The notes under the pieces were generated by a model that searched no databases, had not been told where the DNA came from, and was given only the letters and a program-made list of their open reading frames with translations. DNA of 64,000 bases from Mycobacterium sp. 852014-50255_SCH5639931. Its GTDB lineage: Bacteria > Actinomycetota > Actinomycetes > Mycobacteriales > Mycobacteriaceae. Below are positions 46,943-58,361 of this stretch, in pieces. The stretch's first letter is position 1, and every line of letters begins with the position of its first letter. The translations under genes and the position numbers were made by a program. Location: contig NZ_LZSV01000015.1 in NCBI RefSeq assembly GCF_001665605.1, forward strand, positions 1-64,000, in the 5' to 3' direction.

Positions 46943-48606
46943 CCGAAGGTGAACGAAAACACTTGCAGCCCACGGCTGACCCGCATGTCGAGCTGGTCGC
47001 TGCGCGCCGCCTCATCCGCCACGATGGGGTGCAGCATGGGTGGCCCGCCGATCGCCGTCGTCGTCGTGTTGCCGTCCCGGGTCACGGTGAGGGTGCCCGT
47101 CCCGCCGACGACGACGTAGACGTCCTTGGCGGTGTAGTTCAGCCGGATGGCGGCGTCATCGCTGTCGGCGGTGGCGCCCTGATCGTCGAGCTTCCATCGG
47201 CCGGTCAGCGCGAACCGGTCGGCGGCCAACTGCGGCGGATAGCTGAACGAGCCCGACTTGTAATCGCCTCCACCGCCGTAGTTCAGGGCCCTCTCGACCC
47301 CGAGGTAGGTCTCGGCGGTGAGCCTGGTGCGCGGCGTGGTGTCCGCCGAATGCGTCGGCGCGGGCAAACGGGCATCGGGATGGGCATCGACGAGCAGTTC
47401 GCGGATCAGCTCCTCGGTGCCGTCGTAATCGCCCTCACCGAACTTCGTGTGCCGGACCGTTCCGTTGGCATCGATCAGGTATTCCGCCGGCCAGTAAAGG
47501 TTTTGGAAGTTGTTCCACGTGGTGTAGTCGTTGTCCAGGGCGACGGGGTAGGTGATGTGTAGCGCGGCGGCGCCGCTGGACACATTGGCGGGGACCCGTT
47601 CGAAGGCGTACTCGGGGGTGTGCACTCCGACGACGACGAACCCGGCGTCGTGATACCGGTTGTACCAATCGGTTACGTGCGCGATGGCGCGTTGGCAGTT
47701 GATGCACGAGTAGGCCCAGAAGTCGATCAGCACCACCTTGCCCCGCAGCGAGGCCAGGTCGACCGGAGCGCCGCCCGGGGTGTTGAGCCACCCCGTGATG
47801 CCGCCGACCGCGGGCGCGGCCCCACACTGCTCGAGCCGGTCGGCGCCTTCGGTGCAGTCGCCCAGCGCGCCACCGGACGGGGCGCCGAGCTGCTGGCGGA
47901 TCTTGTTGGCTCCGAACGCTTTCTGCATCGACGCCGTGTAGTCCGGCACGGCGCGTTGCAACATCGCCGGCAGGTTGAACACCAGCGCCACGGCCAGCAC
48001 GATCATCGTGATGCCGCCGGCGACCTGGACCATGCGCTGTCGGCGTCGGAATGCGCCGATGCGCTCGGCGGCACCCCGACCGGCCAGCGCGAACGCCAGC
48101 AGCGGCAGGGCGGTGCCGATCGCGAACGTGGCGGTGAGAATCAGGATGGGCAGGCCGATCGAGGCGGTGCCGCCCGCGACCACGATCGCGGCCAGCACCG
48201 GTCCGGCGCACGGCACGTACAGCGCACCCAGCGTCAAGCCCAACCCGAATCCACTTCTGCCCGTTCCTATTTGACGCTGGGGTAGGCGGGCGAACGGCCG
48301 CTCGATCAGGTGCTGCAGCGGGGGGAAGATCAGGCCGAGGCCGATGAGTGTCAGCACCACCAGCGCGGCCCAGCGGATCGCGTCCTGCGGCAGGTGTAGC
48401 GCGGACAGGATGGCCGAGCCGGCCAGGGTCACCACGCCGAAGCTGCAGACCAGACCCGCGATCACCAGGTACGGCCGGGCGGCGGCGGCGCGCGCCCGGG
48501 TGCCGTCCACGCCGGAGAAGAAGACCACGGGAAGCACCGGCAGGATGCACGGCGAGATGCCGGTGATGAGGCCGCCGAGGAATCCGATGAGCGCGATGGT
48601 GTGCAT
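46939..48606 (-). CDS. dipZ: CcdA-thioredoxin fusion DipZ
   Basis: A 555-residue membrane protein that should carry electrons from cytoplasmic thioredoxin to the periplasm. The start [10 protein letters not shown] begins the CcdA-like membrane domain with Cys pairs in [11 protein letters not shown] and [10 protein letters not shown]. After it comes a thioredoxin-like domain with [12 protein letters not shown] (CxxC), and a C-terminal beta domain of about 150 residues ([23 protein letters not shown]). Slightly shorter than M. tuberculosis DipZ (about 695), which lacks this context. A start 17 residues upstream is possible. It diverges from the TetR/mmpS/mmpL block. Confidence 0.92.
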   Translation of the reverse strand: MHTIALIGFLGGLITGISPCILPVLPVVFFSGVDGTRARAAAARPYLVIAGLVCSFGVVTLAGSAILSALHLPQDAIRWAALVVLTLIGLGLIFPPLQHLIERPFARLPQRQIGTGRSGFGLGLTLGALYVPCAGPVLAAIVVAGGTASIGLPILILTATFAIGTALPLLAFALAGRGAAERIGAFRRRQRMVQVAGGITMIVLAVALVFNLPAMLQRAVPDYTASMQKAFGANKIRQQLGAPSGGALGDCTEGADRLEQCGAAPAVGGITGWLNTPGGAPVDLASLRGKVVLIDFWAYSCINCQRAIAHVTDWYNRYHDAGFVVVGVHTPEYAFERVPANVSSGAAALHITYPVALDNDYTTWNNFQNLYWPAEYLIDANGTVRHTKFGEGDYDGTEELIRELLVDAHPDARLPAPTHSADTTPRTRLTAETYLGVERALNYGGGGDYKSGSFSYPPQLAADRFALTGRWKLDDQGATADSDDAAIRLNYTAKDVYVVVGGTGTLTVTRDGNTTTTAIGGPPMLHPIVADEAARSDQLDMRVSRGLQVFSFTFG

Positions 48607-48652
48607 AGCTACTAACACCTTTACCGGCCCGGGACGGTTCAATGTGGCCTGG

Positions 48653-48698
48653 TACAAATCACACGCCGTGCGTTATACAAATCACACGACGTGCGTTA
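48653..48698. repeat. 23-bp tandem repeat, likely TetR operator
   Basis: Positions 48653-48675 and 48676-48698 are two adjacent 23-bp copies that differ at one base. Each contains TACAAATCACACG followed, after one base (C or A), by CGTGCGTTA, with an imperfect palindrome around CACACGNCGTGCG. They lie immediately before the TetR start at 48709 and in the dipZ/TetR divergent gap. Two regularly spaced copies suggest binding of two repressor dimers on one face of DNA. Confidence 0.8.
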
Positions 48699-48708
48699 CG
48701 CTCTGGCG

Positions 48709-49377
48709 GTGGCGCAACTCACCTTCCAGCGCGCCCGCACCGAGGAGAAAAAGCGCCAACGTGCGGAGGCACTCGTGGAAGCCGCGCGTTCACTGGCGCT
48801 CGAGACCGGCGTCGCGTCGGTCACGCTGACCGCCGTCGCCAGCCGGGCCGGCATTCACTACTCCGCCGTCCGCCGCTACTTCAGCTCGCACAAGGAAGTT
48901 CTCCTGCACCTCTCCGCCGAAGGGTGGGTGCGCTGGTCGAACACCGTGTCGGAGAAGTTGGCCGAACCAGGGCCGAAATCACCGTCGCGAATCGCCGAGA
49001 CGCTGGCCAACGCTCTGGCCGACGACCCGCTTTTCTGCGACCTGCTGGCCAACCTGCACCTGCACCTCGAACACGAGGTGGACGCGGAGCGGGTGGTCGA
49101 GGTCAAGCGGATCAGCACCGCCGCCACGCTGTCGCTCGCCGATTCCATCGAGAGCGCCCTGCCGGAACTGGGCCGCTCGGGGGCGCTCGACATTTTGCTG
49201 GCGGCGTACTCGCTGGCGGCCACGCTGTGGCAGGTCGCCAACCCGCCCGAGCGCCTCACCGACGTCTACGCCGAGGAGCCCGAAGTGCTTCCCCCGGAGT
49301 GGAATCTGGACTTCACTTCCGCCCTGACCCGCCTGCTGACTGCGACGTGCGTCGGTCTCATCGCGGAGAAGCCATGA
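48709..49377 (+). CDS. TetR-family regulator of mmpS/mmpL (Rv0452 type)
   Basis: A 222-residue TetR, starting VAQLTFQRARTEEKKRQRAEALVEAARSLALETGVASVTLTAVASRAGIHYSAVRRYFSSHKEVLLHLSAEGW. It resembles the Rv0452 protein closely as I recall it. The GTG at 48709 is preferred to an upstream GTG at 48691 that lies inside the tandem repeat. In M. tuberculosis the homologue diverges from mmpS4-mmpL4; here it precedes mmpS/mmpL on the same strand, so one promoter under the repeat may drive all three. Confidence 0.92.
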   Translation: MAQLTFQRARTEEKKRQRAEALVEAARSLALETGVASVTLTAVASRAGIHYSAVRRYFSSHKEVLLHLSAEGWVRWSNTVSEKLAEPGPKSPSRIAETLANALADDPLFCDLLANLHLHLEHEVDAERVVEVKRISTAATLSLADSIESALPELGRSGALDILLAAYSLAATLWQVANPPERLTDVYAEEPEVLPPEWNLDFTSALTRLLTATCVGLIAEKP

Positions 49378-49447
49378 ACAAGGAGGCGGGGGAGCTATGG
49401 CTTGGCGAACTCGAACCGGTGAAGACGGGAAGGACTTTGGAGTGCCC

Positions 49448-49996
49448 ATGACGACGACTGAGCCAAGGACCGAGCCGCTGCAGAAGCAGGGCTCCGCCGG
49501 CGGGGAGGGCAAAGATGTCGCTCCGCGGCGCGCCAAGAAAAAGGGGCTTTTTGGGCGTTTCTGGCTGGTGCTCACGATCGCAGCTGTCGTCGCGGTGTCG
49601 GGATTCGTCGTATACCGATTGCATGGCGTCTTCGGCGTTCACCGCGGTTCGTTCGGTGGTGGCACCTCGGGCGAGGTCCTCGACCAGTTCAACGCCAAGA
49701 CGATCACGCTCGAGGTCTGGGGCTCACCGGGCAGCACGGCAACCATCAACTACCTTGACGAAAACTCCCATCCGCAGCAGGCACTGAACGTGCCCTTGCC
49801 CTGGAGCATGGTATTGAGTTCAACGAAGCCCGGCATCCCGGCAAACCTGGTGGCGCAAGGAGACGGTAGTTGGATCGCCTGCCGATTCGTCGTGAACAAC
49901 CACGACGGGCACGGTGACGTCATCAAGGCTCCGAATCGCTCAGATTCCAACGAAACCGTGAACCCCTTCGTCTACTGCCTGGACAAGTCCGCATGA
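49448..49996 (+). CDS. mmpS4: MmpS-family membrane protein
   Basis: A 182-residue MmpS, the periplasm-facing partner of MmpL. A basic N-terminus (KKKGLFGRF) leads to one membrane segment ([18 protein letters not shown]) and the MmpS domain: [22 protein letters not shown] start, [28 protein letters not shown]. The ATG at 49448 is chosen with GGAG seven bases before; one 17 codons upstream is possible. Position beside Rv0455c and echA2 supports the mmpS4 name, but paralogues are similar. It overlaps mmpL by ATGA. Confidence 0.9.
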   Translation: MTTTEPRTEPLQKQGSAGGEGKDVAPRRAKKKGLFGRFWLVLTIAAVVAVSGFVVYRLHGVFGVHRGSFGGGTSGEVLDQFNAKTITLEVWGSPGSTATINYLDENSHPQQALNVPLPWSMVLSSTKPGIPANLVAQGDGSWIACRFVVNNHDGHGDVIKAPNRSDSNETVNPFVYCLDKSA

Positions 49997-52923
49997 GCGA
50001 GCCAGGCGAGGCTCCGCCGCGCGTCGATCAGCCGCTGATCCCGCCGTTCCTGCCGCGGATGATCCATCGGCTTGCCCTCCCGATCGTCCTGGTGTGGTTG
50101 GGCATCGTGTTCCTCACCAACACCATCTCGCCACAGCTCGAGGTCGTCGCCAAAACCCACTCGGTGTCGATGAGTCCGACTGACGCGGCGTCCTTTCAGT
50201 CGATGATGAAGGTCGGATCGACGTTCAAAGAGTTCAACTCCGACAACTCGGCCATGATCTTGCTCGAGGGCGACAAGCCACTCGGGGCCGAAGCGCACCG
50301 CTACTACGACGAGATCGTCAGGCGCGTCGAGCAAGACAAGAAACACGTTCAGCACGTCCAGGATTTCTGGAGTGATCCGCTGACGGCGGCGGGTTCCCAG
50401 AGCCACGATCAAAAGGCCGCGTACGTCCAGGTCTACCTCGCCGGCAACATGGGCGGCGGACTGGCGAACGAGTCTGCCCTGGCCGTTCGCAAGATCGTGG
50501 ATTCGGTGCCCGCGCCGCCGGGAATCAAGGCATACGTCACCGGCGCGGGTCCGCTGTTCGCCGACCAGTCCCACGCGGGCGAGAAGGGCGTCATGGTCGT
50601 CACTCTTGTCACTTTTTTGGTGATCGTGGTGATGCTGCTGTTCGTCTACCGCTCGGTCACCACCATGCTGATCATGCTGGCGATGGTGTTCATCGAGTTG
50701 GCCGCGGCTCGAGGCGTCGTCGCGACGCTCGGTAACTACGGCGTCATGGGGCTTTCCACGTTCGCCAACAACATGCTGGTGCTTATGGCGATTGCCGCCG
50801 GGACGGACTACGCGATCTTTGTGGTCGGCCGCTACCACGAGGCGCGCGGTCTCGGCGAGACCCGCGAAGAAGCGTTCTACACCATGTTCCACAGCACCGC
50901 GCATGTCGTGCTGGGATCGGGCCTGACCATCGCCGGCGCGATGTACTGCCTGAGCTTCTGCCGGCTGCCGTACTTCGAGTCGCTGGGGGTGCCTTGTGCG
51001 GTCGGCATGCTGGTCGCGGTGTTGGCGGCTTTGACGCTGGCACCGGCGGTCCTGACGGTGGCATCGTTCTTCAAGCTGCTCGACCCGAAGCGAAAGCTGC
51101 AGACCCGGGGCTGGCGTCGCATCGGCACCGCGGTCGTCCGCTGGCCCGCACCGGTTCTCGCGGTGACCATCGGGGTCGCGTTGGTTGGTCTGCTCGCCCT
51201 GCCCGGTTACAAGACGGACTACGACAACCGCCACTTCCTGCCGGCAGACACCCCGGCCAATGTCGGTTATGCCGCCGCGGACCGACACTTCGACCAGGCT
51301 CGGCTCAATCCTGAGCTGTTGATGATCGAGACCGACCACGACCTGCGCAACCCGGCCGATTTCCTGATCCTGGACAAGGTCGCCAAGGCGGTGTTCCACA
51401 TCCCCGGTATCGGCCGGGTGCAGACCATCACCCGACCATTGGGCACCCCGCTCGACCACAGCACGCTCGGTTTTCAGATGAGTGCACAAGCCGCAGGGCG
51501 GATCCAGACCCAGCACTATCAAGACGAACAGGCGGCAAACCTGCTCAAGCAGGCGGACGAGCTGCGCAAGACGATGGCAACGCTACATGAGCAGATGCAG
51601 GTGACCCAGGACCTCAGCAACACGACGCACGAAACCACCAGGCTCACCAAGGAGACCGTGCAGATCACCGAATCGTTGCGCGACGACATCGCCACCTTCG
51701 ACGACTTCTTCCGGCCGATCCGCAGCTTCTTCTACTGGGAGAGGCACTGCTTCGACATCCCCGCCTGCTGGGCGCTCCGGTCGATCTTCAACGCGCTCGA
51801 CGGCATCGACCAAGTGGCCCAGAACATCGTGAACCTCAGCGCGAATCTGGACAAGTTGGATCAGATCCAGCCGAAGCTGGTGGCGCTGATACCGCCGCAG
51901 ATCGAGAGTCAGCAGCGCAACCTCGACACCATCATGTCGAACTACGCGACCACGATGGGCCTTAACGAACAGGCGAAAGCGCAGTCCGACAACGCCACCG
52001 CCCAAGGCGATGCCTTCGATAAAGCAAAAAATGACGACACGTTCTACCTTCCGCCGGAGGCGTTCAAGAGCCCGGATTTCGCGCGGGGTCTCAAACAGTT
52101 CATCTCGCCGGATGGGCACGCCGTCCGGTTGATCATCTCCCATGAAGGCGACCCGGCGACTCCTGAAGGCATCAGCCACATCGAACCGATCAAGCAGGCC
52201 GTGCACGAGGCGATCAAGGGCACGCCCTGGGAGGGCGCCAAGGTCTACCTCGGCGGTACCGCCGCGACGTACAAGGACATGCACGACGGCTCTAACATCG
52301 ACCTGATGATCGCCGGAATTGCCGCAGCCACACTAATTTTCATCATCATGCTGGTGATCACCCGAAGCGCCGTGGCGGCCGTTGTGATCGTCGGTACGGT
52401 GTTGCTGTCACTAGGCGCCTCATTCGGACTCTCGGTGCTCCTATGGCAGTACATCCTGGGCATGAAGTTGCACTGGATGGTGCTGGCGATGGCGATCATC
52501 CTGTTGCTGGCGGTCGGCTCGGACTACAACCTGCTGTTGATATCGCGGTTCAAGGAGGAAATCCACGCCGGGCTCAAAACGGGAACGATCCGCGCGATGG
52601 CCGGTTCGGGCTCGGTGGTGACCTCCGCCGGTCTGGTGTTCGCCGCGACCATGGCCACGTTCATGTTCAGCCCGCTGGTGGTGATGGCCCAGGTGGGTAC
52701 GACGATCGCGCTGGGTTTGTTGTTTGACACTTTGATCGTGCGGTCGTTCATGACGCCGTCGCTGGCCACCCTGCTCGGTCGCTGGTTCTGGTGGCCGCAG
52801 CACGTGCGTCCACGGCCGGCCAGCACCATGCTGCGACCGTACGGCCCGCGTCCCGCTGTGCGCGATTTGCTCCTGAAGAACGTCGAGGAGCACCCCCCGG
52901 GCGGATTGGTACAGCCGCGCTGA
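49993..52923 (+). CDS. mmpL4: MmpL-family RND transporter
   Basis: A 976-residue resistance-nodulation-division transporter with 12 membrane segments: one N-terminal, a cluster near residues 200-370, and a second after 760. The proton-relay Asp-Tyr pairs appear in [20 protein letters not shown] and [20 protein letters not shown]. Two periplasmic domains are separated by a coiled-coil stretch ([25 protein letters not shown]). With MmpS and the Rv0455c-like protein downstream it fits the siderophore (carboxymycobactin/mycobactin) exporter, though MmpL5-type drug or lipid export cannot be excluded. No IdeR iron box is visible upstream. Confidence 0.93.
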   Translation: MSEPGEAPPRVDQPLIPPFLPRMIHRLALPIVLVWLGIVFLTNTISPQLEVVAKTHSVSMSPTDAASFQSMMKVGSTFKEFNSDNSAMILLEGDKPLGAEAHRYYDEIVRRVEQDKKHVQHVQDFWSDPLTAAGSQSHDQKAAYVQVYLAGNMGGGLANESALAVRKIVDSVPAPPGIKAYVTGAGPLFADQSHAGEKGVMVVTLVTFLVIVVMLLFVYRSVTTMLIMLAMVFIELAAARGVVATLGNYGVMGLSTFANNMLVLMAIAAGTDYAIFVVGRYHEARGLGETREEAFYTMFHSTAHVVLGSGLTIAGAMYCLSFCRLPYFESLGVPCAVGMLVAVLAALTLAPAVLTVASFFKLLDPKRKLQTRGWRRIGTAVVRWPAPVLAVTIGVALVGLLALPGYKTDYDNRHFLPADTPANVGYAAADRHFDQARLNPELLMIETDHDLRNPADFLILDKVAKAVFHIPGIGRVQTITRPLGTPLDHSTLGFQMSAQAAGRIQTQHYQDEQAANLLKQADELRKTMATLHEQMQVTQDLSNTTHETTRLTKETVQITESLRDDIATFDDFFRPIRSFFYWERHCFDIPACWALRSIFNALDGIDQVAQNIVNLSANLDKLDQIQPKLVALIPPQIESQQRNLDTIMSNYATTMGLNEQAKAQSDNATAQGDAFDKAKNDDTFYLPPEAFKSPDFARGLKQFISPDGHAVRLIISHEGDPATPEGISHIEPIKQAVHEAIKGTPWEGAKVYLGGTAATYKDMHDGSNIDLMIAGIAAATLIFIIMLVITRSAVAAVVIVGTVLLSLGASFGLSVLLWQYILGMKLHWMVLAMAIILLLAVGSDYNLLLISRFKEEIHAGLKTGTIRAMAGSGSVVTSAGLVFAATMATFMFSPLVVMAQVGTTIALGLLFDTLIVRSFMTPSLATLLGRWFWWPQHVRPRPASTMLRPYGPRPAVRDLLLKNVEEHPPGGLVQPR

Positions 52924-52940
52924 TCCTACGAGCGTCACAC

Positions 52941-52985
52941 AAAGAAATCCGCGCGCCCCTTCCTCGGGGACGCGCGGATTTCTTT
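52941..52985. terminator. Bidirectional terminator between mmpL and Rv0455c-like gene
   Basis: AAAGAAATCCGCGCG at 52941-52955 is perfectly complementary to CGCGCGGATTTCTTT at 52971-52985, with 15 bases between. A and T runs at the outer ends serve both convergent transcripts. Confidence 0.92.
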
Positions 52986-52991
52986 AGGCGC

Positions 52992-53438
52992 TCAGGCCCA
53001 GTTCCACACCGACATGTCGCCGGGCGGGTACTGGGCGCACACGTCGGTCGCCTTGGCGACGACGCCCTTGTTGTTGAAGAAGAGCTTCATGTGGTTGGGC
53101 CACGCGTACCACAGCGGGTCGTTGTTGTAGAAGTTCTCGGAATACGTCCGGCGGTCCTCCGGCGACAACGAGTAGAACCAGTGGACCTTGTCGATCGTCG
53201 CCTGCTGGACGTTCGGGTGGTTGTTGAAGTCGATCATGTATCGCTGGTAGTACACCGGGCTGGTGTCGCGGGTGGCCGCCATGATCTGCTCGGCGTCGCA
53301 GGTGGTGTTGATCATCCTGCGCGGAATCGGGAAGTCCTCCGTGGAATCGGCCACGGCGGTTTTCGGGAACGCCGTAGCGGCGATACCCAAAGCGAACACA
53401 GCGACGCCTGCACGCAGGCCAGAACTCAGCCGGGACAT
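52992..53438 (-). CDS. Rv0455c-like secreted siderophore-export protein
   Basis: A 148-residue exported protein starting [31 protein letters not shown], a typical Sec signal cut after AVA or ADS. The mature part, with its paired Cys residues (one near NTTCDAEQ, one near [12 protein letters not shown]) and [31 protein letters not shown], matches the Rv0455c family, which in M. tuberculosis is required for siderophore secretion. Its neighbour mmpS/mmpL fits that job. There is no clear ribosome site; a TGTTAACGGTAACA inverted repeat abuts the start, so the mRNA may be leaderless or short-leadered. Confidence 0.92.
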   Translation of the reverse strand: MSRLSSGLRAGVAVFALGIAATAFPKTAVADSTEDFPIPRRMINTTCDAEQIMAATRDTSPVYYQRYMIDFNNHPNVQQATIDKVHWFYSLSPEDRRTYSENFYNNDPLWYAWPNHMKLFFNNKGVVAKATDVCAQYPPGDMSVWNWA

Positions 53439-53441
53439 AGT

Positions 53442-53455
53442 TGTTAACGGTAACA
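53442..53455. promoter_or_regulatory. Inverted repeat before Rv0455c-like gene
   Basis: TGTTAACGGTAACA is an imperfect palindrome (12 of 14) ending three bases before the ATG at 53438. Its place suggests an operator over a promoter or the leader. It is unlike the IdeR iron box. Confidence 0.5.
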
Positions 53456-53491
53456 CTTTTTGGGCGGCGGCGGACAAGTTCCTAGTTCATC

Positions 53492-54409
53492 TCAGCATTG
53501 GCCGCGATCAGGCACGATGACGTGCGTGGGGTCGGGCCGCAGCTCCGGCGGGGCCTGGCTGTAGTCGCCGAAGGGACCGTCGCGGCGCTCGACCGCGGCC
53601 CGAACGCCCTGGGTTTCGGCGGTCTTGATGAAGTCCAGGGCGTCGGGGGTGTTGCGCATCAGGCCGTCGAGGATGCCGCCGAGCGTCTGGGTGGACGCCA
53701 ACCCCATGTTCTCGTAGGCCTGGTTGACGATCAGCTTCTGCGCCTGCAGCTGCGACAGCGGAATCCGGGCCAGCTCGGCGGCGATCTCGGCGACCCGGGC
53801 CTCGAGGCGCTCGAACGGCACCGCCTCGTTGATCAGCTCGACCTCGGCCGCCTGCACGCCGGTCAGCGGCCGCCCGGTCAGCGAATGCCACTTGGCCTTG
53901 GCGAAGCTGAGCCGGTAGAGCCACATCCCGCTCAGGTATGCGCCCCACATCCTGCTGTACGGGGTGCCGATCACCGCGTCGTTGCTGGCGATGACCAGGT
54001 CCGCGCACAGCGCGTAGTCGCTGGCCCCGCCCACGCACCAGCCATGCACCTGGGCGATGACCGGCTTGGATGCCCGCCAGATGGCCATGAACTTCTGCGT
54101 CGGCCCGGTCTCGCGGGAGGTGACCATCGCGAAATCCTTGCCGGGATCCCACTTGCCGTCGGTCATCATCGACTCGCCCCAGTGCACGAAGCCGCCGCCG
54201 AAGTCGTAGCCGCCGGAGAACGCCCGGCCTGCGCCGCGCAGCACGATGACCTTGACGGCCGGGTCGCGCTCCGCCAGCCCGACGGCCGCCTCGATCTCGT
54301 CGGGCATGGGCGGCACGATCGTGTTGAGCTGCTCCGGACGGTTCAGCGTGATGGTGGCCACCGGGCCGGCCGTCGTGTACAGGAGCGTCTCGAAGTCGCT
54401 GGTCGGCAT
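53492..54409 (-). CDS. echA2: Enoyl-CoA hydratase-family protein EchA2
   Basis: A 305-residue crotonase-fold protein at the echA2 position. It has VATITLNRPEQLNTI, the oxyanion segment GRAFSGGYDFGGG and HGWCVGGASDYALCADLVIASNDAVIGTPYSRMWG. The usual first Glu position reads Asp (GGASDYAL) and the second (PE) reads Tyr (TPYS), so the reaction may differ from enoyl hydration. The protein is longer than typical (about 260) at its C-terminus. It lies 7 bp downstream of a small membrane protein gene. Confidence 0.9.
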   Translation of the reverse strand: MPTSDFETLLYTTAGPVATITLNRPEQLNTIVPPMPDEIEAAVGLAERDPAVKVIVLRGAGRAFSGGYDFGGGFVHWGESMMTDGKWDPGKDFAMVTSRETGPTQKFMAIWRASKPVIAQVHGWCVGGASDYALCADLVIASNDAVIGTPYSRMWGAYLSGMWLYRLSFAKAKWHSLTGRPLTGVQAAEVELINEAVPFERLEARVAEIAAELARIPLSQLQAQKLIVNQAYENMGLASTQTLGGILDGLMRNTPDALDFIKTAETQGVRAAVERRDGPFGDYSQAPPELRPDPTHVIVPDRGQC

Positions 54410-54416
54410 GGCTTCC

Positions 54417-54728
54417 TTACGGGTCGGGCTGACGGTTTTCCGGTAACGACGCGTAGATCCTGTCGCCGATCTTCAGATACGGCGTCGTCAGGTAGGCCGA
54501 CAAGACGACGAGGCCGGAGAAGATCACCGCCACGCAGACGGCGTTGGGCCAGAGCCTGCCCGTGCCGGCCCCGAAGCAGACGGTGCCGATGATCGCGGTC
54601 GCCCAGTAGAACCGCCGGCCGGCGCGGCGGTCACCGATGAAGCGGTAGCGTGCCTGCGCCGCCGAGACCAGGACGAAGATCAATCCGGTCGCGAGCAGCG
54701 TGAGTTCGATGCGTTGGGTCGCTGACAC
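54417..54728 (-). CDS. Small membrane protein, two to three helices
   Basis: An unrecognised 103-residue protein with a GTG start. It has hydrophobic segments LTLLATGLIFVLVSAA, FYWATAIIGTVCFGAGTG and VCVAVIFSGLVVLSAYL separated by basic turns (RYRFIGDRRAGRRF). It sits 7 bp before echA2 and 10 bp after the prolyl oligopeptidase stop, so it is part of that minus-strand run. Confidence 0.82.
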   Translation of the reverse strand: MSATQRIELTLLATGLIFVLVSAAQARYRFIGDRRAGRRFYWATAIIGTVCFGAGTGRLWPNAVCVAVIFSGLVVLSAYLTTPYLKIGDRIYASLPENRQPDP

Positions 54729-54738
54729 GCCGACGATC

Positions 54739-56781
54739 TTATGACCTGGCCAGCATCCGCCACAGGAACGAGTAGGTCAGCGCCGACTTGAACGCGACCT
54801 GTTGGTTGTCGGCCGCCCCGGCGTGGCCGCCCTCGATGTTCTCGTAGTAGTAGACCCGGTGCCCCGCCGCCTCCAGCGCGGCCGTCATCTTGCGGGCGTG
54901 GCCCGGATGCACGCGATCGTCGCGGGTGGACGTGGTCATCAGCACCGGCGGGTAATGGCGCGTGGCCGAGATGTTCTGGTAGGGCGAGTATTCGGAGATG
55001 AACGCCCAGTCGTCCGGGTTGTCGGGGTCGCCGTACTCGGCCATCCACGAGGCGCCCGCGAGCAGCAGGTGGTAACGCTTCATGTCCAGCAGCGGCACGC
55101 TGCAGACCAGCGCGCCGAACCTGTCGGGGTACTGGGTCAGCATGATGCCCATCAGCAGGCCGCCGTTGCTGCCGCCCTGCGCACCGAGCTGGTCGACGGT
55201 GGTGATGCCGCGATTCACCAAATCGGTTGCCACCGCGGCGAAGTCCTCGGCCACCTTGTGCCGGTCCTCGCGCATGGCCTGGGTGTGCCAGCCGGGCCCG
55301 TACTCCCCGCCGCCGCGGATGTTGGCCAGCACGTAGGTGCCGCCGCGGGCCAGCCACAACCGGCCGAGCACGCCGCTGTAGGTGGGGGTGTTGGCGGATT
55401 CGAAGCCGCCGTAGCCGTACAGCATGGTCGGCCCCGGGCCCCGCGGATCGGCGGGCCGCACCACGAAGTACGGGATCGGCGTGCCGTCCTGCGACGCCAC
55501 AAAATGCTGGGCGACGGCCATGTTGCCGGCGTCGAAGAAGGCCGGCGCGGACTTGGTCTGGTCGAGCGGGCCGGCGCCGGTGCCGCGCATGAGCCGCGAC
55601 GGGGTGACGAATCCACTGGAGTCGAGGAAGAACTCGTCGCCGGTGTCGTCGGCGGCGACGACGACGGTGTTGGTCGCGTCGGGGATGCCGGCGACCGGCT
55701 CGCGTCGCCAGGTGCCCGGCGTGACGATCTCCACCCGGCTGGCCACGTCGGCGAGGGTGACCATCAGCAGGCGGTCGCGCGTCCACGCGTAGTGGTTCAG
55801 CCCGGTGTGCTCGTCGGGCTCGAACACCACACTCAATTCTGCTGTGCCCGAGAGGAATTCGTCATAGTTGGCCGCCAGCAGGGAACCGGCGGGATAGCTC
55901 TGAGCGCCGTAGAACCAATCGGTGCGCAGCTCGATCAGCAGCCACTCCCGGTGTATCGACAAGCTGGCGTCGGTGGGCGCGTCGATCCGGATCAGCTCGG
56001 GGCCGCGCAGTTCGTAGACCTCTTCGTTCCAGAAGTCGAGTGCCCGCCCCAGCAGGGTGCGCTCGAAGCCGGGGGTGCGGTCCACCGAGGCGGACACGCG
56101 GACGTCGGTGCGGGCGCCCTCGAACACGGTCTCCGCGTCGGTGAGTGGGGTGCCCCGTCGCCACCGCTTGATCACCCGCGGGTAGCCCGAGTCGGTGAGG
56201 GAGTCGGCGCCGAAGTCCGTGCCCACCAGGACGGTGTCGGGATCCGCCCAGGCCAGTTGCGACTTGGCCTCCGGCAGCGCGAATCCGTCGGCGACGAATT
56301 CGCGTGTGGCCATGTCGAATTCGCGCACGATGGAGGCGTCCGAGCCGCCCCTGGACAGCGCGACCAGGGCGCGCGTGTACTCCGGTTCGATGACGCCGGC
56401 GCCGGCCCACACCCACTTCTCGTCGTCGGCCCGGCCCAACTCGTCGACATCGATCAGCACGTCCCACTCGGGGGCCTCGGTCCGATAGCTCTCCAGCGTG
56501 GTGCGCCGCCACAGCCCGCGCGGGTTGTCGGCGTCGCGCCAGAAGTTGTAGAGGTACTCGCCGCGGCGGACCACGTACGGGATGCGGGCGTCGGTGTCGA
56601 GGACCTCGAGCGCCTCGGTGCGCATTCGCTCGAACTCCGCGTCGCGGAAGGTCGCCAGTGTCGGTTCGTTGCGCGCCCGCACCCAATCCAGCGCCTCGTC
56701 GCCGGTGACTTCCTCGAGCCACAGGTAGGGGTCACGGTCGTCGTCGGGGGCCGGGGGGGCTTGCGATGTCATGACCGCCAT
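54739..56781 (-). CDS. Prolyl oligopeptidase, S9 family (Rv0457c type)
   Basis: A 680-residue serine peptidase: an N-terminal beta-propeller (residues about 50-420) and an alpha/beta hydrolase domain. The catalytic triad is the Ser of GGSNGGLLMG, the Asp of STRDDRVHPGHA and the His of ENIEGGHAG. The ATG at 56781 has GGAG five bases before it; one three codons in is also possible. No signal peptide is seen, so it is probably cytosolic and cleaves short proline-containing peptides. It diverges from aldehyde dehydrogenase. Confidence 0.95.
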   Translation of the reverse strand: MAVMTSQAPPAPDDDRDPYLWLEEVTGDEALDWVRARNEPTLATFRDAEFERMRTEALEVLDTDARIPYVVRRGEYLYNFWRDADNPRGLWRRTTLESYRTEAPEWDVLIDVDELGRADDEKWVWAGAGVIEPEYTRALVALSRGGSDASIVREFDMATREFVADGFALPEAKSQLAWADPDTVLVGTDFGADSLTDSGYPRVIKRWRRGTPLTDAETVFEGARTDVRVSASVDRTPGFERTLLGRALDFWNEEVYELRGPELIRIDAPTDASLSIHREWLLIELRTDWFYGAQSYPAGSLLAANYDEFLSGTAELSVVFEPDEHTGLNHYAWTRDRLLMVTLADVASRVEIVTPGTWRREPVAGIPDATNTVVVAADDTGDEFFLDSSGFVTPSRLMRGTGAGPLDQTKSAPAFFDAGNMAVAQHFVASQDGTPIPYFVVRPADPRGPGPTMLYGYGGFESANTPTYSGVLGRLWLARGGTYVLANIRGGGEYGPGWHTQAMREDRHKVAEDFAAVATDLVNRGITTVDQLGAQGGSNGGLLMGIMLTQYPDRFGALVCSVPLLDMKRYHLLLAGASWMAEYGDPDNPDDWAFISEYSPYQNISATRHYPPVLMTTSTRDDRVHPGHARKMTAALEAAGHRVYYYENIEGGHAGAADNQQVAFKSALTYSFLWRMLARS

Positions 56782-56804
56782 TGTGGCTCCGGCGGTAGTG
56801 TGAG

Positions 56805-56815
56805 GTGTATTACAC
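56805..56815. promoter_or_regulatory. Short palindrome in peptidase/ALDH divergent region
   Basis: GTGTA-T-TACAC is a perfect 5-bp palindrome with one central base, midway in the 56-bp gap between divergent starts at 56781 and 56838. It could be an operator or include the -10 of either promoter. Confidence 0.4.
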
Positions 56816-56837
56816 AGGCGAGCGAGGAGCCGAGCAG

Positions 56838-58360
<1,523 letters not shown>

Positions 58361-58361
<1 letters not shown>

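Noticed and set aside
48600..48710. IdeR iron box before the TetR/mmpS/mmpL genes.
   Set aside because: No TTAGGTTAGSCTAACCTAA-like site is seen here or before the Rv0455c-like gene; only the 23-bp tandem repeat stands out.
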